From Adiantum capillus-veneris (lineage: Eukaryota > Streptophyta > Polypodiopsida > Polypodiales > Pteridaceae), in the NCBI GenBank assembly GCA_014529385.2, contig CM043969.1:11546148-11610147 (forward strand): a DNA stretch of 64,000 nucleotides. Reading direction: 5' to 3'. The position numbers and the translations under genes are program-made. The notes beneath the pieces are model-generated. The model saw nothing but the letters and a program-made list of their open reading frames with translations. It did no database searches and had not been told where the DNA came from. Of this stretch, positions 33,358 to 43,559 are shown one piece after another (the first letter of the stretch is position 1; each line of letters opens with the position of its first letter).

Positions 33358-34093
33358 TCATTGGCGCATGGTCAGAAAAAGTAGTCCTTGCCACATGTCA
33401 CAGATGTGGTCACTGGCATAGAAGCGATCTATTCGACATAGATTCACTCCTCCTGCTCTGTGGTTAGAGTGAGAGAAAGACAAGATGTAAGGGGGCCTCA
33501 CAAAGCCTAAATGATGCCAAACACCAGGAACTCTCAAAGTCATACATAGGCAAACTCTAATCCTGTCAGAGGGATCCTCCAGCATGTTGAAGTCTCCCCC
33601 AACACACCATTGCTCTACATGTGGCAAAGACTCTACAATATGAGACCAAAACTCTGCTCGTGCACTTGCCACATTGGGCACATATATGTTTAGGAAACCC
33701 AACCTTGAAGACTCTACATGCTGCAAAGACTCTACAATATGAGACCAAAACTTTGCTCGTGCACTTGCCACATTGGGCGCATATATGTTTACGAAACCCA
33801 ACCTTGAACCTTCATAGTCATTCACTGAGCTCTGACTGGCACAATAATACCTCCGTCCACAATGGCCTACTTCCATGAGTCCGCAATAGTCATAAATACC
33901 CCTCCTTGGATACCTCCAGTCCAAATGCAGCTGACCAAAATGTCTCATATCGCCCACGCAAAATTTGACCACATCATCTAATGCGACTCTCACCACACAC
34001 AAGGCATCGCTGAAGCTCCTGACGCAACCGACCCCTCTGACGCTGAAACTCGGGTCCTCCTAATCCCTGCACATTCCATGAGACAATCCTCAT
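33358..34093 (-). pseudogene. L1-c ORF2 endonuclease with 33-residue tandem duplication
   Basis: ORF2 ATG at 34093. It contains GFLNIYVPNVASARAEFWSH twice, because a 99-bp unit (about 33606-33804) is duplicated in frame. GGDFNMLEDPSDRI follows once. The distal SDH motif is degraded (end near 33370). An in-frame duplication is compatible with translation, but the frame is broken elsewhere. Confidence 0.9.
33606..33804. repeat. 99-bp tandem duplication in L1-c endonuclease
   Basis: CAAAGACTCTACAATATGAG recurs 99 bp apart (33625 and 33724 region), with a few differences between units. Confidence 0.92.
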
Positions 34094-35744
34094 GGAGTCG
34101 GTGAGAAAAAACAAATGTTGCAACAGCAGCCAATCTCGCTATCTTAGAGGCCGGCTTGGATGGGAAGTAATCCGCATCCGAGCGACCTCTAGACAAACGC
34201 AGCTGAATTGACTCTCCCACCCAGACCCAAGCCGAGCGTGCAGTCCGCAAGGCCGCATCCTCTGTCCAAGAATATTCATGTATAAATACATAGCAAGGGG
34301 GGCTCTGAGTGCCAGCAAACAAGTTTACCACAAGGTGCGTGCAACCTGCTGCATCTGGCGGTGTGACGCGTCACACTAAACTTTCCTAAAGGCCAAAGTA
34401 TCTGTATTAGATCCGTCACCCCTAGGTCTCCTATGTGATGTGAGAACTCAATAGCTTGGACCTGTAGCCGATCAAAGAACTGTGTGCAAGGTCCACTCTG
34501 TGTGATCCGTTCCACACAATGGAAAGGAGAAACCTATTGTTGTATACCAGAGCCTCATTGCCTCGGGCTGCTAGAAAGAGGACATGGACTTGGAAGCAAC
34601 CTTCCTCCAGGTCGGAAGAAGGGTCACCAGGAAAGCGTGTGAACCTGCAGTCGAAGAAGTCTCATCATCAGCGGATGTCGAAGCTGGTCAAATCACAAGG
34701 AACTGCTGCAAAAGGAGAGGTCTATACCAGAAGAGGCCTCCTCAGGTGGGGTTTGTCCCTCTCGAGCCATGCGACTCATAGCAACAGCACTACCGAGAGA
34801 TCGTCTCGCTGCGGATGTTTGTCCACTCTATTGTGTCTGAGGAGAAGTGTAGGATGGGTTAAGTGATGAGCTAAGGGCCCCACTGGGGAGAGAGGAGCGG
34901 GAGGTGGGGATGGAGGTGGGGGAGGAGGAGGCGGCGAAACGAAGGAGTTTGATGGAGGAGGGGAGGGAGGCAGTGGAGATGGTGGAGCTAAGGTGGAAGA
35001 GCCTCCTCAAGGGGCTCCTGCTAGGGGAGTTCAAAACGGTTCCCTGTTGGAACCCAATGCTGCTGAGGTGCAAGAGGTCAGCCACTAGGGGGGCAGTGTG
35101 GCTAGCCGTCCCTGTCGACAACGGCGGGCACCTGCTACCAACTGTCAGCTGTCTGATCGCTGGCTTCTATCGAGGCACCAGTCTGTGTGTCCTGGGTACC
35201 TGTTTGCTGGGCATGCTCAGCCTTAGGAGGCTGTGCATGCGCTGTGGGTCGAGATCCCCTGCGAGAACAGGCCTTTGCTAAGTGGCCCATCAGCTTGCAA
35301 ATGAAGCACTGGTTAAGGAGTCCCGAATAGTCCACCCTCTGGCGTTAACCATCCCCCACTCACCCTGGGTGGAAGGAACACCTTCCGTAGAGTATGGGTG
35401 TCACGAACTAGAACGCGTACTAAAGGCATACTGGCAACCTTAGCTACAATTGAAGCTGCCGTGTAGCACGGGGTCTCCAAGACTATCCCGACCTCGGAAC
35501 CAATCCTAGAAAGAAGCGGAAAGTACTCCTCCATAGGGCAGGAAACAGACCGGCAAGTCTGCCTCCTCGACAAGAACATTCAATGCTGGATCGAAGCCAT
35601 GGCGCCACTGTCGGAAATGAGCTCTGATCGCTCGGATGGCCAACAGGCTCATTGGTAGCCATCTCGAGAGTGTAGGGATGAGAAGAGAGAGAGAGGCACT
35701 GACGAGCAGAGGGAGACGCAATAGCAACGAGCATGTCAGACTTT
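34094..35744 (-). pseudogene. L1-c ORF1, 5'-truncated
   Basis: From right to left: part of the DUF4283-like (RRM-related) domain (EEYFPLLSRIGSEVGIVLET, RVLVRDTHTLRKV), the CCHC knuckle CFICKLMGHLAKAC (near 35270-35310), a Gln/Pro linker, and the C-terminal block (AIEFSHHIGDLGVTDL, YVFIHEYSWTEDAALRTA). It ends at the ORF2 start. Same architecture as L1-b, with several frameshifts. Confidence 0.88.
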
Positions 35745-35759
35745 ACTTAGATGCATACT
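35745..35759. repeat. L1-c target-site duplication, right copy
   Basis: Partner of 30246-30260. Confidence 0.95.
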
Positions 35760-36058
35760 TACATACAACGGAAGTTGCAACGAGTTCTATAAAAGGAAAC
35801 GATGGAAAATTTTCTCTTATAACTCATAGATCATACTCATAATGTAATACATTAATGCAGCACAGTATGCTAGGTTTATAATTGTTATTGCTTTTGGATG
35901 TGATGATAGGAAGCCTATTTTTTCCCTATTTAAAGGGCATAGCTCTATGAAGGATCTACCCTTTTACTTATTGAGAAATATTTTTTTTCAAAAACTATTC
36001 AACTCATATTTTGTCCAATGGTAGGCCACTGATTGTATGACCTTGTTGATATTTTTAG
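35760..36058 (+). other. AT-rich non-coding stretch
   Basis: No protein similarity. It ends in GTTGATATTTTTAG, a plausible splice acceptor for the following exon-like segment. It may be intron of a host gene or the rest of the GYP3 LTR region. Confidence 0.4.
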
Positions 36059-36390
36059 GTACATTTTGTTGGAGGATCCATTGGAGTTACATCACTTCCA
36101 CATCATTGCAGCAGTCCAAAATCATAAAGACTATGTCAAGATTTTGGACGAGATAAAAGCAAGATGGGCAGCTCGGGAAGAGCTGTATTTGCAAGCAGAC
36201 ACACCAAGGTATGATATTGCTATTATTTCACACTTCTTCATGGTCATTACACCTCTTTTTCTTTCACACATGGAAAAATGTCAAACACTACTTTTGATAT
36301 ATTTTATTATTGTATGCAGAGTTGGTGCAGTTCTGCAGGTGGTGTTCCATTCGGGTGCTCCTAGATTTGTGATTCTCGACAAGCAGTAGA
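36059..36390 (+). pseudogene. Two exon-like segments of an unidentified host gene, GT-AG intron
   Basis: A 152-bp exon-like segment (36059-36210) encodes YILLEDPLELHHFHIIAAVQ and continues to LQADTPR. A GTATGATATT..TTGTATGCAG intron of about 110 bp follows. The second segment (to 36390) encodes VGAVLQVVFHSGAPRFVILD and ends in TAG. Splicing keeps the frame, giving an Arg codon across the junction. The composition is unlike the transposon frames. I do not recognise the family, and no upstream exons are visible. Confidence 0.55.
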
Positions 36391-36404
36391 CTCTCCAAAT
36401 GTAG

Positions 36405-36408
<4 letters not shown>

Positions 36409-36478
<70 letters not shown>
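36409..36478. repeat. (CT)n(CA)n microsatellite at 5' end of LINE-F
   Basis: About 14 CT units, then about 21 CA units, ending ten bases before the first ATG of LINE-F ORF1. Confidence 0.97.
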
Positions 36479-36479
<1 letters not shown>

Positions 36480-36487
36480 TGCGCAAG

Positions 36488-37262
36488 ATGATGGCTTTGC
36501 CACATAACAAGACACCCCCAAGGACCTTGAAGGCGACTTTCATGCTCACACACAAACGGCTCATAGAGATGGAGAAAGAGATGAAAGAGTGGAAAGCGGA
36601 GATGGATGGTTGGATGGAGAAAAAAGCAGATTTCCTCCAAAAGCAAGCTAGCAAAGAGGAACAATGGAAAGCGGAGAAGGAGGACAGGCGGGCTGAAATA
36701 GACGCGCTCAAAGGGGAGGTATCGGCCCTTAAAAAAGAGCTGGCTGAAGTTAAGACAAGAGGGGAACTCGAAGAAGGAAAATTCCAGCCCTCACTTATCG
36801 AAGAGCTCCAAGTCATCAAGGAGCAAGTGCAAACAATCAAAGGATGAGAAGCAACGGTGGAGGTGATCACCAAGATGAAAAGAGATGATGGATGAAGCGG
36901 AGAAGTGGATAGAGGTCGCCGAGGAAAGGAAAAGGGAAGGAGGCATCAACCCTTACACCAACCATCATCAACATGACACTACAGGAGGAACAACGGAGAC
37001 GCTCACGTGTTGTACATGTGGGAGTTACCTGTCCAAAAGATCGAGATAAAGTCGAGGAAGAAGTAAGGGAGCTCATGGAGTTAATGGGAATAGATAAACC
37101 AACGCATACAAAGACATGGAGAGTCGGTAAAAGAAGTGGAGGTGTTGGAGAGACATTGAAGGAACGTGCTCTCATTTGGCGCTTTTCACTATTGAGGCGA
37201 AGAAAGAGTTTCTAAAGAGAAGGCCCACATTAAAGAAGACCTGCATATTCCTTGGTGATGAT
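36488..37262 (+). pseudogene. LINE-F ORF1, 5' part: coiled coil and RRM-like domain
   Basis: ATG at 36488. A long charged coiled coil (36550-36840, repeated E/K heptads) is followed, after a stop at 36845-36847 and a frameshift, by an RNA-binding block: VVHVGVTCPKDRDKVEEEV, TWRVGKRSG, then FLKRRPTLKKTCIFLGDD in another frame. This resembles LINE ORF1 proteins that trimerise and coat RNA. NAE interrupts it right after FLGDD; the remainder is at 42778. Confidence 0.8.
37258..37262. repeat. NAE target-site duplication ATGAT, left copy
   Basis: ATGAT before the LTR start TGTAGCGTGG. The partner at 42773-42777 follows the LTR end CTACA. Confidence 0.92.
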
Positions 37263-37829
37263 TGTAGCGTGGATAGTGTGTCATGCTCTCTACAGTGGGG
37301 TGCTCCTCAGTGCAATGTGCGTGACATCTCACTGAAAACAAAGGAAACAATAGATAACAGCTGATCAACACAGAGACACAATAGCAGACCAGAACATATG
37401 GACTCGATTATCTTAGAGAACTGATACAGACTCTGGCGTGGCAGCACACTCAGCTCCAGCCCAGAACGCACGGGTACAATGGGGGTGTCGAGGCTCAGAT
37501 GTGCAAGGATGGTGCAGACATGCTGTGTATAGAATCGCTCTCTAGACGACGACATTGGACCATATATGAAGAAGATACTAATGATGACCCAACAGCTACT
37601 ACTCATATGTCCAACCATAAAGAACCATCAACGGCTCATAAATGTCAGCCATCTAAGTCTATCTCCAAACTGAGTGGTGGTGGTGACCTGGCCAGGATGT
37701 CCACTAGACCACCGTCCGTATCCCTGCCATGTGTCATTGCCCAGCCCAGAGAGTCCGTCCAATGTGAACTAGACCAGACCAACTGTAGTAACTGTGTGTC
37801 CTGTGAAAGTGACACTGTAGCCTGCTACA
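37263..37829 (-). repeat. NAE 3' LTR (567 bp)
   Basis: Plus-strand ends TGTAGCGTGG and GCCTGCTACA. Collinear with 42195-42772, with scattered differences such as TGTCATGCTC versus TGTCGTGCTC. Confidence 0.92.
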
Positions 37830-38626
37830 GGTTGCCCGCCACAAGACCGCTCACCGTCTCGGTGAGAGGAAATACTGAAAAACTGTGAAAGAAAACCACT
37901 AGGTACCGCATCTGTACATCTTTCTTGAAGCAGATTCTAGGTCCAACCATGACCTTACATGCCTCAAAAGTGGAGTTAAAAACATTGCACTGCTTGCCAA
38001 CGCCTTAAACCTTTGAATAGACAGAAACCCAGTATGATTGCATAGTCCAAGAATCCCAATTGGCAAAACAGAATGAGGCTCCATAGCAAAGAGATATGCT
38101 TGGTTTGGATCCTTCGCATCTTTATCCTCCATAACCATAGTGAGAGGAAAATGGTTCTCACCCCGATGTAAAGACAAGGAGTTGCACATGCTTTTTGATG
38201 CAACTAGCTCCATCGAATTGAAAAAGAGGATCACAGCATTAGAGGATGAGAAAAAGGTCTTGATTGCCAAATCAGGTGAGGATGAAGTGAAGCTTACTGA
38301 ACTTAAGTTTGAGGTCTCTGACTTGCTTGTGAAGGCAAAAGATTTGGAAGCTGAAGAGAGGGTGGTAAATGATAGGTTAAACTCTCTTTCAACTGAAACA
38401 TGCATAAGAGGCTGAAAACTTGAAGTTAAATCATGCTCTGATTACTTGCAAGGAAGAGAAAGTCAACTCATTGAAGCTCGAGACCAAGGACCGCAAGAAA
38501 TGATTGCAACTGGCGAGAGAATTCGACACTTGGAGGGAGAGGTTTCTCTGCTCGAACACAGATGAGTTTCTTGCCAAATCCAGTCAAAACCGAAGATTTA
38601 CTTGCCATGCTTTACTGGATAGTACT
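37830..38626. other. NAE internal segment of unknown origin
   Basis: The plus strand has a 91-codon lysine/glutamate-rich coiled-coil frame (38140-38415; ITALEDEKKVLIAKSGEDE). The minus strand has a segment near 37900-38160 containing LPIGILGLCNHTGFLSIQRF. Neither matches pol. It may be captured non-transposon sequence; no function is assigned. Confidence 0.4.
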
Positions 38627-39060
38627 GAGAGGGTGAGTTAGGGGGCGAGGGGTGGGTAGGGGGGTCGATGGGTAGGTAGGGGAGCGAGGGGGAGAAGATA
38701 GGGGCGAGGGTGAGTTAGGAGGGGGCGAGGGCTGGTGAGGGGGTGCGAATTGGGAGAAGATAGGGGCGAGGGGGGGTAGGGGGGGCGAGGGCTGGTGAGG
38801 GGGGGGCGAGTTGGGAGAAGATAGGGGCGAGGAGGAGGGACTAGGTAATGGCGAGGAGGAGGGGCTTAGATAGGGGCGAGGGGGTAGTGAGGGGCGAGTA
38901 GAGAGAAGTAGGAGCGAGGGCTAGTGAGGGGGTGGGTAGGGGTGAGGGAAGAGCTAGATAGGGGCGAGAGGGGAGGGAGGGAGGGGTAGGATGTGTGGAG
39001 GGTGGGTAGAGACTAGAGTCGTGGAAAGCGGGTGAAGAGGGGTGAGGGAAGACCACATAG
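38627..39060. repeat. G-rich minisatellite in NAE
   Basis: Imperfect units built from GGGGCGAGGG, TAGGGG and GGTGAGGGGG, for example GGGAGAAGATAGGGGCGAGG at about 38752 and again near 38811. The plus strand has many GGG runs. Confidence 0.93.
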
Positions 39061-39760
39061 GGATTGTCAGAAGGCAGAAGCAAAAACTGAAGACAATCCA
39101 AAACGTACTTTGTGCTTGGAACGTACGGCGCGGAAGCTTGTTCATGGCTAGTGCATCAGATTCAACCCCCACACTCGTGACCTCCACACTTGTTGCATCC
39201 TTTGGCAAAGATTGAATAGAGACCTCATAACAAGGCATAGACTTGGTAGCTTCCAACCAATCCAGTAAATCTTCTTCTAACCCGTCAGGTAGAGTAGGCT
39301 GATTTCGTTCAGAGTTTGATTCTATTGACAGGGAATTATGTTGCACCACTGTATCCACACCTCCTTCAAGTTTAATGGGTTTCATTTGGGAGCCAGAAGT
39401 ATGTATCCACATTGAGTCATTTCCCCAATCATGCAGTGCTTTCATGTGCCGCAACCATGGTCTACCGATGAGCGAGGGAAATCCGCCCTCCACCTGTGGA
39501 AGACGAACCACAACAAAATCCAAACTAAAAGTGAAATCTTGTACCTACAGAGGCACCTTTTCCACTATGCCCACAGGGTATACTGTCTTCTGGTCGTTCA
39601 ATGTTACTGTGAAGGGGCCAGGTTGAGTAGGCTTCAGACCTAAAGCCATCATAGTGAACTCAGGCATCATGTTGATGCCAGATCCACAATCCACAATTAC
39701 TCTTGAAAACTGCTATCCCAAGACGGACATGGTGAGACGAGGGCTTCTATAATCCTTGAG
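39061..39760 (-). pseudogene. NAE aspartic protease region
   Basis: Minus-strand retropepsin features: VIVDCGSGINMMPEFTMMAL (active-site Asp retained, with CGSG instead of the usual SGA), PVGIVEKVPL, then FPSLIGRPWLRHMKAL, the downstream hydrophobic-Gly motif. A stop lies within it (about 39543). A frame at 39747-40094 (PLAADKPSPIGKQESKS) links it to gag. Confidence 0.75.
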
Positions 39761-40231
39761 GGGATATCATATAGGACTCGGATGGTTGCACTGGGAGGTG
39801 CCCGCCACTAGGATCTGCTCCGGGGTAAAGTGATTGAATAACTGTAAGGGTGTCACTTCGAAAACTCGCATCTAGCCGCATCATGTCATATAGCGACACT
39901 TTTTGTAAGGTGTTCTTCAAGATTGTCACTGCTGTAGGTTTTTCTTTTTCTTGCAGTGGCTTTTTTGGTACCTTGATCTGTTGTGGATCAGCCACTGCTT
40001 CCAAGAAGGCTTCATCAATATCAAAGAGCAAAGATTTGGATTCTTGCTTACCAATGGGTGATGGCTTGTCAGCAGCTAAAGGTAGGGTATCCACTGTTGG
40101 GAGAATGTATGGGGGAGTTGAGTGTGTTGGAATACTAAGACCGAGAGCATCTCTTTGGGCCCGGGTGAGGACACCCGCTGCTCCTCTACCAACTGCAACT
40201 TCTCTTGAGTGGTAACCACATGGGCGGAAGG

Positions 40232-41836
40232 GTGTGGTTAAGGAGTGGTGCTAACTGCTATCAAATTGAGCTTGGGAAAGGTAAACTCATTCTGGCTTTG
40301 ACTTGGGTTCGAAGTCATGGATGCACAAAGTTTAGGGCAATCCTTACTGTAGTGATCCTTCGTTTCAAGGCAATGACGGCAAGGAGGGGACCCTTTTGGC
40401 AGGGGGCATTTGCTTTGGTAATGACCATATTCCCCGCATCTGTAGCACAAAATGGGCCAATTCAATGGGCGAGTCGAAGGGCGAGGTGGTCCTTGCTCCT
40501 GGTGCATGGAGTTGGAGTTGGAGGCATAGAAGTTTTGAGGGGATGAGGGAGCATGGACATGATAAAAGCTCTGAGAGGGAAAAGTACTTTGCATACCTTG
40601 CATAGGAGGGGCTGTCAATAAAGGTGGCATGTGGTGTGGATGGCCACAGAGAGAAACCATATTGGATACCGGTGCTGGCCCTTGTTGACGAGTTTGACCA
40701 CTTTGTTGTATTTTTCGCAATCCTTTGAGGTAGTAGAAATCCTTGTCCTCATGACCAAACTTTTCACAAAGGTGGTAGTAAACCCGAAGGGGACAATCCT
40801 GTGGAGGGTGTCCTAGAGAGTAGCATGAGCTGCACCATACCATAGCCTTAGTCTCCTGCTGAGAGCTAAGCTCTTCTAGCTCTCTTTTGATTTGATCCAA
40901 AGCCTCATGATGTGGGGGCTTTTCCTGTCTAAGAGAGATTGATTTCTCCTCTTGAAGAGCACGTTGTAGTTTTAGGGCTTCAAGTTCCCTACGTAGAGAA
41001 GTCAAAGGGTCAAATGGACTCTCCAAGAATACAGAGGCAATCTCTACCTGAGAAGAGTCGGTAAACAGCTCCCTTGCCCCCTCAATCCTAGTAGAAGCCG
41101 CAACAAACTCCTTCAAGGTGGCATCAGGTCGGAGATTCTCTCTTAGTTTTTGTTGAGAAGTCTTTGGAAGAGCTTTCTCTACCCACTTCTTGACCATAAA
41201 TTCCCTTGGTTGCTGAGGAAGCTTGGCAACCAGAGACTTGGTTTTAGTCATGAGTTCTACAAAAGTCTCCTCTGGCTGGAACACCATGTTGGCCAACTCA
41301 TCCAAAACCTTTTCTTGGAAGTCACCTGGCATGAATGCTGCATAGAATTGTTGTCTTAAAGCTGCCCAAGTTGCAAAGTGATTCTCTGCAAACTGACTGT
41401 ACTACTTGCCTACTTAACCATCCAAGGTTGATGGAAACAACACCAAATAAGCATCTTCTCTATTAAGACCACAACCTCTATAGAGAGAAAAAAACCTCCT
41501 TGCATGGTCGTCTGCATCTTCTGAGGAGAGTCCCTTGAAAGTAGGAAACTTGATGTTTACCTTGGCCAAAACACTGGTCAACGCCTCCATGGCCTATTGT
41601 TCAGGAGCCTCTTGCTCAATAGCTTGTTGTAACAAAATGGGAGAGAGCTTTACTGGGCATGATGAACTGGAAGATGTAGAACCAAATGGAGGAATGGATG
41701 ATGCCGTATGTGGAGGTATGGGTGATGAGGTTGGTGGACTTCTACTAGGTACCAAGGGTTGACGTCTTCTACAGTAGTAATTCAGAGGACTCAGTAGTGC
41801 GCTTTGACGCTCTAATGACCGCCTTGTATGTGTCAT
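40232..41836 (-). pseudogene. gag: NAE gag with two zinc knuckles
   Basis: From the right: a Pro/Ser-rich N-terminus (to about 41600), the gag core KFPTFKGLSSEDADDHARRF, then YSQFAENHFATWAALRQQF and FMPGDFQEKVLDELANMVFQ. A long coiled-coil/Gln-rich segment follows. Two Cys/His clusters are CYRCGEYGHYQSKCP (near 40420-40460) and CRHCLETKDHYSKDCP (near 40340-40385). The last 364 codons (40238-41332) are fully open, which suggests some preservation. Stops lie at about 41590 and 41400-41420. Confidence 0.85.
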
Positions 41837-42152
41837 GCAATAATCACAAACCCAATCAAGATTTCGGCAAGAAGACCTTTCACTAGCTGAACACCGGTCT
41901 AGACTCTACTAGACCAAGGCGAGTGACTAGACACCTGGCTGGACAGGGCGAGGAAGGACTACACCAGGACGAGAGCTGGTTGGACCAGGGCGAGAGAGGA
42001 CCAGACCAATAGGGTGAGAGACTAGGTCAGCTAGACTAAGCTGTCTACGGTGAAATTGGACCAGACCAGCAAGCTGCATTGTGCAAGGCGAAGTAGGCGA
42101 GGCTAGGTAAAACCCAGCTAGCTCCTCGATTTGTACCTCAACAGAGTGAGAC

Positions 42153-42194
42153 TTCAGTTGAGGTCCCACCGGACGTGCCAAAAATGAGAGCACC
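42153..42194 (-). promoter_or_regulatory. NAE presumed primer-binding region
   Basis: Inside the right LTR on the minus strand, GGTGCTCTCATTTTTGGCAC is followed by GTCCGGTGGGACC. Its position fits a primer site. The tRNA is not identified from sequence alone. Confidence 0.4.
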
Positions 42195-42772
42195 TATAGC
42201 GCGGATAGTGTGTCGTGCTCTCTACAGTGGGTGCTCCTCAATGCAATGCGTGTGACATCTCACTCAAAACAGAGTGAAAACAAACAAAACAATAGATAAC
42301 AGCTGATCAACACAGAGACACAACAGCAGACCAGAACATATAGACTCGACTATCTCAGAGAATTGATACAGACTCAGGCCGGCAGCATACTCAACTCCAG
42401 TCCAGAACTCACAGGTACAATGGGGGTGTCGAGGCTCAGATGTGCAGGGATGGTGCAGACGTGCTGTGTGTATAGACTCGCTCTCTAGACGTCGACGCTG
42501 GACCATATATGAAGAAGATACTAATGATGACCCAATAGCTACTACTCATATGTCCAACCATAAAGAGCCACCAACAGTTCATAAATGCAAGCCACCTAAG
42601 TCTATCTCCAAACTGAGTGGTGGTGGTGACCTGGCCACGATGTCCACTAGACCACCATCCGTATCCCTGCCATGTGTCACTACCCAGCCCAGAGAGTCCA
42701 CCCACTGTGAACCAGACCATACCAACTGTACTAATTGTGTGTCCTGTGAAAGTGACATTGTAGCCTACTACA
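42195..42772 (-). repeat. NAE 5' LTR (578 bp)
   Basis: Starts TATAGCGCGG (G-to-A at position 2) and ends CTACTACA. It is followed by ATGAT (42773-42777). Confidence 0.92.
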
Positions 42773-42777
42773 ATGAT

Positions 42778-42938
42778 CCTACTCTATCACAACTTGCCCA
42801 CATGCAGGAAGCTATGCCAGAGATTAGGCAGCAAGGGAAAAAGGAGAGATAGCCTTCTATAGCAAAGGGAAGGTGGTCATTATATAGCAACGCTCCACAT
42901 TACGGTTGGCGACGTATGGGACCAAACTTAAAATAGCA
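42778..42938 (+). pseudogene. LINE-F ORF1, C-terminal end
   Basis: Continues from 37262: PTLSQLAHMQEAMPEIRQQG, which follows FLGDD as the end of the RNA-binding block. A TAG near 42850 interrupts. The last codons before ORF2 read GPNLK and stop. ORF2 starts a few bases later at 42939. Confidence 0.75.
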
Positions 42939-42947
42939 ATGTGGAAT
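42939..42947 (+). pseudogene. LINE-F ORF2 start codons (first three)
   Basis: ATG TGG AAT, then the GYP1-B LTR. The frame resumes at 49300 with TGC AAT GGG. The W-N-x-N-G pattern is the usual start of LINE endonucleases. Confidence 0.75.
42943..42947. repeat. GYP1-B target-site duplication GGAAT, left copy
   Basis: The partner is at 49295-49299. Confidence 0.96.
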
Positions 42948-43490
42948 TGTCACAAAGTGATGACGTGGTGGACAACAGAACCCTAATTTCTGCCAGAAAC
43001 CCTAAAATTCTTGCAAACCCTAATTTCCGCCAGAAACCCTAATTTTCGGAAATCGTGGAGGCTGGAAAAAAAAAATGATGAGCGGCGCAAATTTTTCTTT
43101 TTCTCTACGCAATGAGAAAGGAAAGAGAATGCTTTTGCTTTCAAGTTTTCACTCTCTGTGAGAGAGAGAGAGCAATTGCTTTTGATTTGAAGCTTTTGGG
43201 GCTCTGCTTTTGGGCATCCCTTGTAACCTTTAAATTAGTGGTGAGGGCCTCACTTCTCAGAGTATCTGGACGCAGAGTCTGAGAGTGAATCCCGACCCAC
43301 TCTCTTGTACTTTGAACTGATTAATACAAAAAGAAATACAGAAAGGGGTGCCAGTCTTTGGCGCCAATATCTCTAGGCACGGAACTTCGCTGGGCCAGTG
43401 CAAATCTATTGTGATCTGTGAATTGTTTTGAAGTGGTTATTTGGTGCTCTAGTGATTGATTCTTGACTTGGAGTGTCCAAGTCTGTTACA
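42948..43490 (+). repeat. GYP1-B 5' LTR
   Basis: TGTCACAAAG to GTCTGTTACA. U3 has AACCCTAA-type motifs at 42980-43045. A CTTTAAATTAG TATA-like site lies near 43229. The AAGAAATAC.GAAAGGGG box starts at 43331, followed by a GGTGCCAGTCTTTGGCGCC hairpin-like sequence. Confidence 0.96.
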
Positions 43491-43491
43491 G

Positions 43492-43507
43492 TGGTATCAA
43501 GCACGGT
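43492..43507 (+). promoter_or_regulatory. GYP1-B primer-binding site
   Basis: TGGTATCAAGCACGGT, one base after the LTR. The first eight bases match the initiator-Met tRNA 3' end; the next part has lost a base relative to TGGTATCAGAGC. Confidence 0.75.
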
Positions 43508-43559
43508 CGATTTCTCTTCTACGGGAAATCCGATCCCCAATTTCTTTTCCGCGGCACCT

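Larger units (their letters stand above)
30261..35744 (-). mobile_element. L1-c, antisense plant L1 LINE, 5'-truncated in ORF1
   Basis: The 3' end is at left (T-run at 30260-30267, complement of the poly(A) tail, followed by the same 3' UTR as L1-a). Gene order toward the right is ORF2, then ORF1, truncated near 35744 inside the DUF4283-like region. A solo LTR is inserted at 31635-32734. Flanking 15-bp duplications prove a single insertion event. Confidence 0.95.
37263..42772 (-). mobile_element. NAE, non-autonomous LTR retrotransposon (gag and protease only)
   Basis: Direct LTRs 37263-37829 and 42195-42772 with a perfect 5-bp target duplication. The minus strand carries gag (40232-41836) and a retropepsin-like region (39061-39760). 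No RT, RNase H or integrase motif is seen on either strand. A purine-rich minisatellite (38627-39060) and a segment of unknown origin fill the rest. It must have been mobilised by another element's enzymes. Confidence 0.9.

Noticed and set aside
38140-38415. Coiled-coil host gene on the plus strand of NAE
   Set aside because: A single short Lys/Glu-rich frame with no start context, intron or homolog I recognise. Listed only as unknown internal sequence.
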